Shown: one piece after another, positions 8,029 to 16,027 of the stretch | Layout: the number at the start of each line of letters is the position of its first letter | Numbering within the stretch: the stretch's first letter is position 1 | NCBI GenBank assembly: GCA_038757905.1 | Contig: JBCDGG010000001.1 | Coordinates: forward strand, 1 to 64,000 | Direction: 5' to 3' | Length of the DNA stretch: 64,000 nt | From: HLUCCA09 sp038757905 | GTDB lineage: Bacteria > Pseudomonadota > Alphaproteobacteria > Rhodobacterales > Rhodobacteraceae | Notes under the pieces: generated by a model | What the model was told of the DNA's origin: nothing | Database searches by the model: none | The model's input: only the letters and a program-made list of their open reading frames with translations | Made by a program: the position numbers and the translations under genes

Positions 8029-10453
8029 CGCGCTGTACCTCCAAGTCGATCTGGTTGAGGGCCCTGTAGGCAGGGGATGCAAAGCCCGGCACATTGAACG
8101 GATTCAAGATGCAGGCCTTCATCAGCGGGTTTGCGGTGATCCGGTCACGGTTGAGCCGGACCATGTTCAGCGCAACCTCTCGCTGGCGCAACCGATCGCG
8201 GTCGATCGAGGTATCGCTGCCCAGCACCTGGGCCGGGGTCTTGAAGGCCTCTGTGTCGAAAGTCCCGAGAAGCTCTTTCACCTTCGCATCGAAGTCCTTG
8301 ATGCCCTGGGTGTAGTTCTTCTTCTCTTCGCCGTCCTCCAGCTTGCCGACGAAGTCGTTGCTGATCGTCCGGACCAGCGTGCCACGGTTCTCGTCCAGCC
8401 GGCCAAGGGCCGCCTTCCAGATCTCATTCATCTTGGCCAGCGACTTGTGGTCGATCTTGGGGGGATCTTTCAGGATCGTCTCCATCCGCTGCTGATAGCC
8501 CCTGTAGCGCTTTTCGGCGCTTGCACTATCCATCGAGCGTTTCGAGGGATCCTTGGCTTTGACGTCTTTCTTGAGATCGGACAGGAAGGACGACACCTGT
8601 TTCATGAGCCCCTCGTAATCGTCCTTGTGCGACTTGGCCGATTTCGAGTTCTTGTACTGGGCCTTGGACACCTCTTTCCATCCGGCGGCCGACTGCTGAA
8701 GCTTGCTCAGGGCCAGCGTCTCTTCGTCCTTGGCAGCGATACTCTCCTTGTACTCTTCCGTCAGTTCCTTGAGCGCCTGCATCGACTCCACCGAGCCGCC
8801 CTTCAGGCGCTTCAGCATCTCCGTGATCGCGACCTGCGCGTTGCCGATCTTCTTCTCGGTGGGCTCCCTCCAGCTCACGGCCTCCTTGGTCAGGAAGCTT
8901 TCGGCATCGTCGAGTTCTTTCTTCAACGCGCCGTCATAGCCCTGGAACTTCTCGCCCTGTGCCTTGATCTGCTCCTTGAGCGCGGTCTCGACGTCCGCGA
9001 GTAGCTTGCGGGCTTCGTTGATCCGGTTGCGCTGGCCGTCGATCCAGACATGTTGGGCCGCTTCGCGCTTTTCCTCCTCGCCGCATCGGACGACGAGATC
9101 GGCCGCCTCCGAGCGCGCGGTGGCCGGGCGCTTGGATGGCCATTCCTTCTCGAAGGTCGTGACCTCGGTGTCGAGCGCCTGCCAGGCATTCACGCGCACC
9201 GTGTCCTTCTTGCCGTGGCGCTTGCCGACGATCTTCTTGGCCGACGCAATGGCCTTCTTCACCTCTCCATTGATCAGGCCCATGGACCCCAGATCGTTGG
9301 CCAGGTTCTCGGCGTCCTCGACCATCTTTTCGACGGCCGGCAGCACCTTCATGTTCTTGCCGGCATTGAGCACTTTGCGGGCCTCGTTGGCCACGAAGGC
9401 GAACTCGTCACCCTGTTCGGGCAGGGCCTCCTTGGCGTGCTCCTTGCGGTATGCCTCGACCACTTTCCACATCGCGTCGAGGCGCTTGTCGAGCTCTTCC
9501 TTTTTCTTGTTGTAGGCGCCGGTCGCGTCGATGCGCGCGCCCCGGATCTCGTTGGCGAAGTCATCGACGGACTTCTTCAAACCGGCGAGATCGGGGTTTT
9601 CCGGCTCGGCGGCCTGGCGCAGCTCCTGGGCCCGCTTGACCAACGCGCCTGCATTCGGAACCTCCCAGTTCTGCAGCATGGTGAGCTGTCCGCTCATGCT
9701 GTCGAGATCCAGCCGGATGGCCTCGGCCAGTTTGACGTTCTCGATATGCGTCTCGATCTTCTTCCGGTCGCCCACGAAGTCAGTCAGCTCTTTGCGCAGA
9801 TCCGTCGCGGTCTGCTCGATGTTCTGCACCGCGTCGCCGATGATGCTCTTGGCCTCTTCCAGCGTCGTGTCGCCGGCGCGGGCCGCGGCAACCAATGGGT
9901 TGAGCGTGCCCACCGCGCTGGAAACGGCGCGCTCCATCTTCAAGGCAAGCTTGGGTTCCGGGATCTCCAGATCGGTCTGATCGAGAACCTTGCGCATGTC
10001 CTCGACGGCTTTGTCGACCTCGCCGCGAAACTCCTCCGCGATATCGTAGATCTTGCCCAGCCCCTTGCTCACGAAGAACTGGACTTGGCCGTCGATTGAG
10101 AACTTGGCGGCGTTCTTTTCTTCTTGCTCAATGTGCTTGTTCAGATCGAGCGTGATCTTCTGCAACTCGAGCGTGGCCTTGGCGATATTGTCCTTGGTCT
10201 TGCCCTTTCCTTTGATGATCTCGTCGGTCTGTTCGACCTTGCGAATATAGGTCCCCCGCATGGTGTCTTTTTCATGCAGGCCAGAGATCTTCTTTCCAAT
10301 GACCGCGCGCGCGCGCTGATAGATCTCCAACAGCTTCGTCAGTTCCGCGTTCTTCTTCTCTTTGTGAATGACGAGCTTTCCCGTCTTCAGAACGTACTTC
10401 TCGAGGAAGTTTCTCTGCAGCGGCGTCAAATTCTGTATGACAGTATCGCTCAA
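8021..10453 (-). CDS. Large coiled-coil protein, unknown function (partner A)
   Basis: An ~810-residue, highly charged, almost wholly helical protein rich in Lys, Glu and Ala with long heptad-like stretches. It has no signal peptide, no obvious membrane span, no Walker motif and no enzyme signature. Two starts are possible: ATG at 10531, with no good ribosome binding site and an Arg-rich low-quality extension, and TTG at 10453, preceded by CAGGG and AGGT. I prefer TTG because the product then begins (M)SDTVIQNLTPLQRNFLEKYV, like partner B, which begins (M)SDVLSATQKKWL. Both share the pattern L-[ST]-x-x-Q-[RK]-x-[FW]-L. The stop overlaps the partner B start by 8 nt, so the two are made together. 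The function is unknown. Confidence 0.82.
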   Translation of the reverse strand: MSDTVIQNLTPLQRNFLEKYVLKTGKLVIHKEKKNAELTKLLEIYQRARAVIGKKISGLHEKDTMRGTYIRKVEQTDEIIKGKGKTKDNIAKATLELQKITLDLNKHIEQEEKNAAKFSIDGQVQFFVSKGLGKIYDIAEEFRGEVDKAVEDMRKVLDQTDLEIPEPKLALKMERAVSSAVGTLNPLVAAARAGDTTLEEAKSIIGDAVQNIEQTATDLRKELTDFVGDRKKIETHIENVKLAEAIRLDLDSMSGQLTMLQNWEVPNAGALVKRAQELRQAAEPENPDLAGLKKSVDDFANEIRGARIDATGAYNKKKEELDKRLDAMWKVVEAYRKEHAKEALPEQGDEFAFVANEARKVLNAGKNMKVLPAVEKMVEDAENLANDLGSMGLINGEVKKAIASAKKIVGKRHGKKDTVRVNAWQALDTEVTTFEKEWPSKRPATARSEAADLVVRCGEEEKREAAQHVWIDGQRNRINEARKLLADVETALKEQIKAQGEKFQGYDGALKKELDDAESFLTKEAVSWREPTEKKIGNAQVAITEMLKRLKGGSVESMQALKELTEEYKESIAAKDEETLALSKLQQSAAGWKEVSKAQYKNSKSAKSHKDDYEGLMKQVSSFLSDLKKDVKAKDPSKRSMDSASAEKRYRGYQQRMETILKDPPKIDHKSLAKMNEIWKAALGRLDENRGTLVRTISNDFVGKLEDGEEKKNYTQGIKDFDAKVKELLGTFDTEAFKTPAQVLGSDTSIDRDRLRQREVALNMVRLNRDRITANPLMKACILNPFNVPGFASPAYRALNQIDLEVQRGV
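8037..8042 (-). promoter_or_regulatory. Shine-Dalgarno site setting the GTG start of partner B
   Basis: On the minus strand GGAGGT lies 8 nt before GTG 8028, inside the last codons of the upstream gene. It is the strongest ribosome-binding match near either candidate start and supports translational coupling through the GTGTCTGA overlap. Confidence 0.7.
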
Positions 10454-11172
10454 CTTACCTGATCCCTGTTGTTCCCGCCGCACGCCGGGCCATCGCGCAT
10501 CGTCGGCCCCGTATGCCTGGCGGGTTGTCATGCCATGGGAGGAGTGACCCTCAGAGGTTCCTCCGCGGTCGAGACCGGGGGATCGTGCACGCTGTCACAC
10601 CCCCTTCTCGACCGCCTTGAGGGTGGTTTGTGCGCAGGTTCCTTGTCAAGGTCTCAGGCGGCCGTGCGGTCACGATTTTGGGTACGGCGCATCCACCGCA
10701 GAACCGGTGCGCGCGTCCACATCCTCCGGCAGGCAAGGGATACCCGAGCCGCAGTCCAGGGAGCATCCGCACGGCAACCGCACCGGCCGGTCAAGCGCGG
10801 CCGAGACCGCGGCCAGCGTCAACAGGCATGGAACAAACCCCTGTGTCTGAACCAAGTCTCCAATCCAACCGGCCTGATCACGCAGAACTGACGCTCGACA
10901 CGCTCGGTCTGACGGACGCCGCCCGGTGCAAGAAGGCTATGTGGAGACTGCTCGATTGGATCTGCTGAGGCCCGAACGGGCGGAGCTTAATCGCCCCTTT
11001 CCGCGCCTGCATCGAATGTCCGACGATTGCGACTGGATCCGCGACGCTAGTCCTGGCCCGGTAGGCATCCTTCTTCCGACGGATCATGCGCTCCTGTTCG
11101 GTCGAATGCCATTGTTGAAAAGCGTTGCACGCGGCACCATGCAAACACGATGTCACATACAGGAAGCTCTTG
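10454..11172. other. Intergenic region upstream of the coiled-coil operon and the lipoprotein gene
   Basis: About 720 bp between divergent genes, so it should hold promoters for both. Several overlapping open frames occur on both strands, but none has a recognisable protein or a good start site. No tRNA or other structured RNA was recognised. Confidence 0.4.
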
Positions 11173-11493
11173 ATGGCCCGTCCAATTCTCATGCCCGCTG
11201 CAGTGTTTGCCCTTTTGCTAAGTGTCGGCTGTGTGCCCAGTACACAGGGAGGCGCGGCAACCGAACTTCCCGAGAGCGTCGTGCAGACAGGTACAACTGA
11301 GGACCTCAAACCGTACTATGTGCTGTCCTTCACCACGCCGGGCGAGGGGCCGGGCACGTCGAATGCGCCGGTCATGGATAGTGCGACGCAGGTCCAAACG
11401 CTGCGCAGTGTCTGTCCGGGAGGCTATCAAGAACGTTTTCGGGGACCGGTTGGCGATTCAAGCGAAGTTCGCGTTGGGTTTTTCTGCACCTAG
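11173..11493 (+). CDS. Small predicted lipoprotein
   Basis: A 106-residue protein with a short basic N-terminus, a hydrophobic stretch and a lipobox-like cleavage site (FALLLSVGC, Cys20), then a mature domain of ~87 residues with two further cysteines near the C-terminus (SVCPGGYQ and the terminal FFCT). It is probably lipid-anchored on the periplasmic side of a membrane. AGGAAG lies about 6 nt before the ATG at 11173, which supports this start over an in-frame ATG at 11125. I do not recognise the mature domain. It stands alone between gene-poor stretches. Confidence 0.7.
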   Translation: MARPILMPAAVFALLLSVGCVPSTQGGAATELPESVVQTGTTEDLKPYYVLSFTTPGEGPGTSNAPVMDSATQVQTLRSVCPGGYQERFRGPVGDSSEVRVGFFCT

Positions 11494-12212
11494 TCATTCG
11501 CAGCGGGATGCGCGTCGCCGACAACCGACAACAGCTAAGCCTTAGGCGCGGCCCGAGGCGTCCTGCGGACGCACGCGCCGATAATGCCCCTTACGATCGG
11601 CCTCTCGTGCCAGTCTCCGGGTTATCTCGTGAACTTCTCAGGAGTTCAGGGTTTTTCCGCAGTTACTCCCGCGCACAAGGTGGAAGGATGTAAGTGAAAC
11701 TCCGCGCTGTGTCCGAGGTGCCCGAGGCTTTCGCGATCACGGTCTTAGCTTCGAGCAGGCTTGCGGTTCCGCTGGTGTAGCTTGCGCGGACGTCGGTACG
11801 ACCAGCGACCATGAACTCCGCAAGAACGCGTGTTCATCCCTCTTCAAGTCGCGCAGCCCATGCTGTAGACGGCGCTCGTTCCTCCACCAGCCACCTTTGC
11901 GAGCCTGAGCGCTTTACTACGAAAAGGGCGTTTGAGAGCAATGAAGTGCCAGAGATTACTATCGCCCAAGAGTTCGCCTAACCCATTGTTGTCTTTGCCT
12001 CCTCGATGCCCGAGCCTCCATGGATATGCCCAAGTGTCCGGTCGAAAGCGGGGCCAGTTCAAGCAGTGAGCTGTATGGATGCAGGGTGTCTCCCCGAACG
12101 GCGTACACGACCTCACAGTGGCTCTTGGATGGCAATGCCAATCAGTCGTTTCCTTCGCATTCCCCGCCGGGCGTATCCCAGACGCGGGATTCTGTGTGCT
12201 TGAGACTATCCT
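11494..12212. other. Gene-poor stretch
   Basis: About 720 bp with only short, mutually overlapping open frames and no supportable gene. Base composition is lower in GC than the flanking operons, fitting decayed or acquired DNA beside an integration site. I see no repeat or att-like sequence here. Confidence 0.4.
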
Positions 12213-12692
12213 CTACTCATCCGCAGCGGGTATGATCGCTGCAAGGCCGTCTTCAACGTTCAGACCGTGAGCCACAGCGATCCGTGCGATGTGGACACCG
12301 AAGACACCGCGCAGTTCCCCGACAGCGCCATTGAACTCCCAACTCGCAAAATGTCCCATCTCAGCACCGTGCATGACGACCCGATCATCGCGTCCAACCG
12401 TGTCCATGAACTTCCTACATGCAGCCCGAAGCGCTCGGATGCTTTGTGCGATTTCGCTGCCAGCTTCGGCTGTTTGAAGCAGGTCAGTTAGGAAGTGTCG
12501 AATGTCCATAACGGAGTGAACGCAGTGGTGCGGCACCTCCATTTCGGAAGGATTGTAGAGAACCCGTCGATCTTCGAGAAAGGTAATCAACTTTCGTGCG
12601 GTCGTGACTTGAGCTTCAGGAGGGTTCCAAGAGATCCCACCAATTGGACTACTCAGTCCTGTCACCCGCGACATCACCTCCTTGAACTTCAT
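12213..12692 (-). CDS. DUF6650-like protein
   Basis: A 159-residue soluble protein starting MKFKEVMSRVTGLSSPIGG, with the conserved-looking segments SWNPPEAQV, ITFLEDRRVLYNP, VPHHCVHSV, FMDTVG and a Gly-rich ELRGVFGVHIARIAVAHGL end. This pattern agrees with what I remember of DUF6650, a family of unknown function often found in accessory regions. A strong GGAGG lies 6 nt before the ATG. It lies just outside the left repeat of the integrated element. A function cannot be given. Confidence 0.8.
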   Translation of the reverse strand: MKFKEVMSRVTGLSSPIGGISWNPPEAQVTTARKLITFLEDRRVLYNPSEMEVPHHCVHSVMDIRHFLTDLLQTAEAGSEIAQSIRALRAACRKFMDTVGRDDRVVMHGAEMGHFASWEFNGAVGELRGVFGVHIARIAVAHGLNVEDGLAAIIPAADE

Positions 12693-12715
12693 GATTTCCT
12701 CCGAAGTTAAGTGGC

Positions 12716-12750
12716 AAAAAAAAGCAAGTAAGCCCCTCCTTGGGGGCTTA
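12716..12750 (-). terminator. Rho-independent terminator, ancestral terminator of tRNA-Asn
   Basis: Read on the minus strand, an 8-bp stem TAAGCCCC/GGGGCTTA with a 6-nt loop (12729-12750) is followed by eight T residues (12716-12723 complement). It lies 25 bp beyond the left att repeat and points the same way as the tRNA-Asn at 20879-20953. Removing the element would place it about 40 bp after the tRNA 3' end. It also lies just before the DUF6650-like gene, separating the two units. Confidence 0.75.
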
Positions 12751-12774
12751 GTTATTCACGTAACTCTTTGATTT

Positions 12775-12790
12775 TTGGCTCCGGCGGTAG
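12775..12790. repeat. att site, left copy
   Basis: TTGGCTCCGGCGGTAG, identical to 20878-20893, with differing bases on both sides. It is a fragment of the tRNA-Asn 3' end (CCA, acceptor and part of the T arm) and not a second tRNA gene. Confidence 0.88.
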
Positions 12791-12942
12791 CGGCCATGCT
12801 GGGTTCTCGATGGTTCCAGCGTCACTCGGTGTTAACATTTAGAGTCAAAGGGTTAACGGGAAAAATCTTCCCACTGACTCTTGCAAAGCCCCGATGGTTC
12901 CACGATATTTCGTTAGTAGAAATTGAGTAGGGATTTGGCAGC
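12791..12942. promoter_or_regulatory. Integrase upstream region with direct repeats
   Basis: Between the left att copy and the integrase the 11-mer CGATGGTTCCA occurs twice in the same orientation, at 12808-12818 and 12892-12902, 84 bp apart. Such repeats flanking an att core are candidate arm-type binding sites for integrase or excisionase. The integrase promoter should also lie here; I cannot assign its boxes confidently. Confidence 0.45.
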
Positions 12943-14280
12943 ATGGCATACGACAAGGGGCGCTTGAACGCGAAACAGATCGAAGCGTTGACCAAGCCGG
13001 GTCACTACGCGGACGGCAAGGGATTGTACCTGCAAGTATCGAAGTGGGGCACAAAGTCTTGGGTATTTAAGTTCACGCTCGGCAAGCGCAAGAACGCGCG
13101 GGGCGAGTTGGTGCCTAACACCCGTGGCATGGGTCTAGGGCCGATTGACGAACTCACGTTGAAGAAGGCCCGTGAAGAAGTTGAACGGCTACGCGTCATG
13201 GTACGTGAAGGCCGCGACCCTATCGAAGAACGGGCCGAACAACGCCGCGTCTTGACCGCAAAGTACGAAGAAGCAAAAGAAACGATGTTATTCAAGGACG
13301 CCATTGCCAAGGCGCACGCCCGCAAGGAAAGCGAATTCAGCAACGAAAAGCACCGCAAAGACTGGCGTAGCAGCTTGGACGCCTACGCCGTCCCGACGCT
13401 TGGTGACATGGACGTTGCCCACATCACGCACCAAGACGTGCTTCGCGTCCTCAATCAGCCCGTAGACGAAGGGGGCCGCACGCTGTGGGAAACAAAAACC
13501 GACACCGCAACCCGCCTTCGTGGTCGTATCGAAAGCGTCCTTTCATGGGCAACCGTGTCCGGCTACCGGACGGGCGATAACCCGGCGCGTTGGGCGGGTA
13601 ATCTCAAGGAACTTCTGCCGAAGCCGTCCAAAGTATCCAAGGTCACGAAACAGCCCGCACTTACCCCAGCCGACTTTCCAAAGTGGTTTGCCGAAATGCG
13701 CAAGCGTGACGGAATGGCGACGCGGTGCCTAGAATTCGCGGTGCTTTGCGCATCGCGGTCGGGTGAAGTTCGCGGCGCAACATGGGATGAAATCGACCTT
13801 GAAGCCCGCATTTGGAAAATACCGAGAGCGCGCATGAAGATGGAACGCGATCATCGTATTCCATTGTCCGACGAAGCCGTTGCGCTGTTGAAGGCAACGC
13901 CGCGTATATCCGATTCGCCTTACGTATTCCCCGCCGTCCGGGGCGGTGCCCTGTCCGATATGTCGCTGTCTGCGCTTATGCGGCGGATGCAAGATGCCGA
14001 AGTGAAAGCGGGGCGCAAAGGCTGGCTAGACCCCGATAGCGGGCGTCCTGCGGTGCCCCACGGGCTGCGTTCGACTTTCCGGGTTTGGACGGCGGAACGG
14101 GGCTATGATCGTGACATGGCGGGAATGGCCCTTGCCCACAGTGTCGGCTCAGCGGTTGAGCGTGCCTACCAACGTAGCGAAATGGTAGAGCGTCGTCGTG
14201 CAATGATGGCAGACTGGGCCGCGTTCTGCTATGGCAAGGAACCCGCCGAAAATGCTGTGCCGCTTCGTGGTGCCGTGTGA
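12943..14280 (+). CDS. Tyrosine integrase, P4-type with DUF4102 N-terminal domain
   Basis: A 445-residue site-specific recombinase. The N-terminal ~90 residues form the arm-binding DUF4102 domain (YADGKGLYLQV, GLGPIDELTL), followed by a core-binding domain (~115-220) and the catalytic domain. Catalytic residues are visible: Arg272 in SRSGEVRGATW, His373 and Arg376 in HGLRSTFR, His399 in ALAHS and the nucleophile Tyr409 in ERAYQR. It catalyses integration and excision at the tRNA-Asn 3' end. It lies at the end of the element away from the intact tRNA and points inward. The gene appears intact. Confidence 0.96.
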   Translation: MAYDKGRLNAKQIEALTKPGHYADGKGLYLQVSKWGTKSWVFKFTLGKRKNARGELVPNTRGMGLGPIDELTLKKAREEVERLRVMVREGRDPIEERAEQRRVLTAKYEEAKETMLFKDAIAKAHARKESEFSNEKHRKDWRSSLDAYAVPTLGDMDVAHITHQDVLRVLNQPVDEGGRTLWETKTDTATRLRGRIESVLSWATVSGYRTGDNPARWAGNLKELLPKPSKVSKVTKQPALTPADFPKWFAEMRKRDGMATRCLEFAVLCASRSGEVRGATWDEIDLEARIWKIPRARMKMERDHRIPLSDEAVALLKATPRISDSPYVFPAVRGGALSDMSLSALMRRMQDAEVKAGRKGWLDPDSGRPAVPHGLRSTFRVWTAERGYDRDMAGMALAHSVGSAVERAYQRSEMVERRRAMMADWAAFCYGKEPAENAVPLRGAV

Positions 14281-14699
14281 TGGCGCGAATTCCCTATGGC
14301 GCATCTGCCGATGAACTCAATTTGAGCGACGCAGCATGGACGAAGCTGGCGACGATCAATGAATACCTAGAAGCTGGCGAACCTGTCCCATCGGACTTGG
14401 CGCGATGGCTTGGCGGCGCAATCACATATGCCGCACAAGACCGCGATGAATTCATGCGCCGATTAGGTTTGAAGCGCCGTCGTGGTGCCGTCGCATCGGA
14501 CCCGGACGGTTGGCGCACTTTCGGGCGACGCATTTGCCAGCTTGAAGACGCGAAGGTGGCACCCGAAGAGGCAATAAGTCGTGTCTTGGCCGAAACGGAT
14601 TTCGGTGGAAAAGGGGACGAAGCCGTGACCCGCTCCACGCTCCAAAGGTGGCGGAGCCAATACCGTGCCGCCGAACGGGTTGCGAAGAACCCAACCTAA
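14280..14699 (+). CDS. Hypothetical protein of the element, coupled to integrase
   Basis: A 139-residue acidic/basic mixed protein I do not recognise, with no membrane span or signal peptide. It begins at ATG 14280, which shares its A with the integrase stop (TGATG overlap); a GTG one codon upstream is also possible. The C-terminal part (residues ~110-135, TRSTLQRWRSQYRAAE) could be a helix-turn-helix-like segment, so a DNA-binding accessory role is possible, but this is only a guess from the basic helix. Its coupling to the integrase argues for co-expression. Confidence 0.7.
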   Translation: MARIPYGASADELNLSDAAWTKLATINEYLEAGEPVPSDLARWLGGAITYAAQDRDEFMRRLGLKRRRGAVASDPDGWRTFGRRICQLEDAKVAPEEAISRVLAETDFGGKGDEAVTRSTLQRWRSQYRAAERVAKNPT

Positions 14700-14793
14700 G
14701 CGCGTCTGCCCGCAAATGGCTGGTTCTGTGGGCATGGCGACCCTGAAAAATCTGGCAATCCTTGGGTATCGCTGAAACCTAAAGGATACCGCC

Positions 14794-15057
14794 ATGAATG
14801 CCATTGCCCCGACACCCGACGCGCCGACCTATGTTCGCCCCAAAGACACCTGCCGTCAGCTTGGCGGCATGGGCCTAAGCACCCTGTACGCCCATGTTGA
14901 CCGAGGGTTATTCGTCAAGCCTGTTCAGCTATCGCGCCGTTTCGTCGTATTTCCGCAAGAGGAAATCACCGCAATTCTTAACGCACGTCTGGCCGGTCAA
15001 ACCGACGAACACGTGCGCCAGCTTGTCAGCGAACTCATGGAAAAGCGCCGTGCGTAA
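14794..15057 (+). CDS. AlpA/MerR-like small DNA-binding regulator (possible excisionase)
   Basis: An 87-residue protein with the layout of AlpA-family regulators: an N-terminal winged-helix segment YVRPKDTCRQLGGMGLSTLY (recognition of an element promoter), a basic turn, and VFPQEEITAILNARLAG near the C-terminus. In P4-like elements AlpA activates the integrase or acts as excisionase. An AAAGGA box lies about 7 nt before the ATG. The position between the integrase and the replication gene matches that role. Confidence 0.8.
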   Translation: MNAIAPTPDAPTYVRPKDTCRQLGGMGLSTLYAHVDRGLFVKPVQLSRRFVVFPQEEITAILNARLAGQTDEHVRQLVSELMEKRRA

Positions 15058-15215
15058 AAATGGTGGAGATATTTTCCGCCAATTCTTGTGACCATATTCA
15101 AGCAATAACAATGCACTAGATACAGGCAAGGCGTAACGTACTGGCCTCTATTCACGCGCTACTAACAGGCAGTACCGAAATGACTGCAAACCTCAGACAG
15201 AACATACCCGAATAA

Positions 15216-15932
15216 TTGCGGTCGTATCCCCAATGGGTATGCCATGACGCGTCCAAGCGTCCCATCAATCCCCACACGGGGCAACTAGCGGACGTAAGCG
15301 ACCCTACGACATGGGCCAAGTTCGAAGACGCCACCAATTCACCACATGGTGTGAGCATTGGCTTTGTCTTCACCGAAGCCGACCCGTTCGTTGGTATCGA
15401 CCTAGACGTACCCGAAGGCGGCACACCGTCCGAAGGCCAGCAACGTATCTACGAAGCATTCGACACTTACGCCGAACGTTCGCCGTCCGGTCGCGGCTTG
15501 CACATCATCGCTAAAGGCAAGGTCGCAAAAGGCGGCGTGCGCAATAGCAACTTGGGCGTAGAAATCTATTCGTCGGGCCGGTTCTTTACGTTCACCGGGG
15601 ATGCTGTACGCAACCAAGCTATAGCGGACTGCCAAAGCCTTGTTGACACACTACGCGCACAGATTGCACCAAACCGGGGCACTGCGCCAACTGTGCCCGA
15701 TGTTCCCGAACGCGAAGCCGACGCCGCGATTGTCGAACGCGCCAAGGCCGCTACGAACGGGGCCAAGTTTGCTAAGTTGTGGGACGGTAATTGGCAGTCT
15801 GAGTACACGTCGCAGTCGGATGCGGATCAAGCCTTGGTCAACTTCCTTGCTTTCTACACACAGAACCGTGCGCAGATTGCCCGTATGTTCCGCACGTCGG
15901 CCGTAAGAAGGCGCAACGCGAAGACTACGTAG
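15216..15932 (+). CDS. PrimPol domain fragment of the interrupted replication protein
   Basis: An open frame of 238 codons starting at TTG 15216, directly after the in-frame TAA. It carries the three PrimPol signatures: motif I GIDLD (Asp62, Asp64), motif II SGRGLH (~92-96) and motif III around GVEIYSSGRFFTFTG (~114-128). The N-terminal PQWV and INPHTG segments resemble those of NrS-1-type phage polymerases. From about residue 230 (VRRRNAKTT) the sequence departs from the expected frame because of the frameshift near 15900. Whether it is expressed is unknown. Confidence 0.6.
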   Translation: MRSYPQWVCHDASKRPINPHTGQLADVSDPTTWAKFEDATNSPHGVSIGFVFTEADPFVGIDLDVPEGGTPSEGQQRIYEAFDTYAERSPSGRGLHIIAKGKVAKGGVRNSNLGVEIYSSGRFFTFTGDAVRNQAIADCQSLVDTLRAQIAPNRGTAPTVPDVPEREADAAIVERAKAATNGAKFAKLWDGNWQSEYTSQSDADQALVNFLAFYTQNRAQIARMFRTSAVRRRNAKTT

Positions 15933-16027
15933 ATAGGACGGTCACGCGGGCGCTAGACGGGCGCGTTGTAGATTACCGCTATACCGCCGAAGCAATTGCC
16001 CATGGCAAGGCAAATGCCGCAGCGATT

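Noticed and set aside
10469..10891. An open frame of 140 codons upstream of the coiled-coil operon
   Set aside because: It has no recognisable protein features or ribosome binding site, and overlaps other equally poor frames.
12775..12790. A possible second tRNA gene at the left att site
   Set aside because: Only the 16-bp 3' fragment is present; no cloverleaf can be formed.
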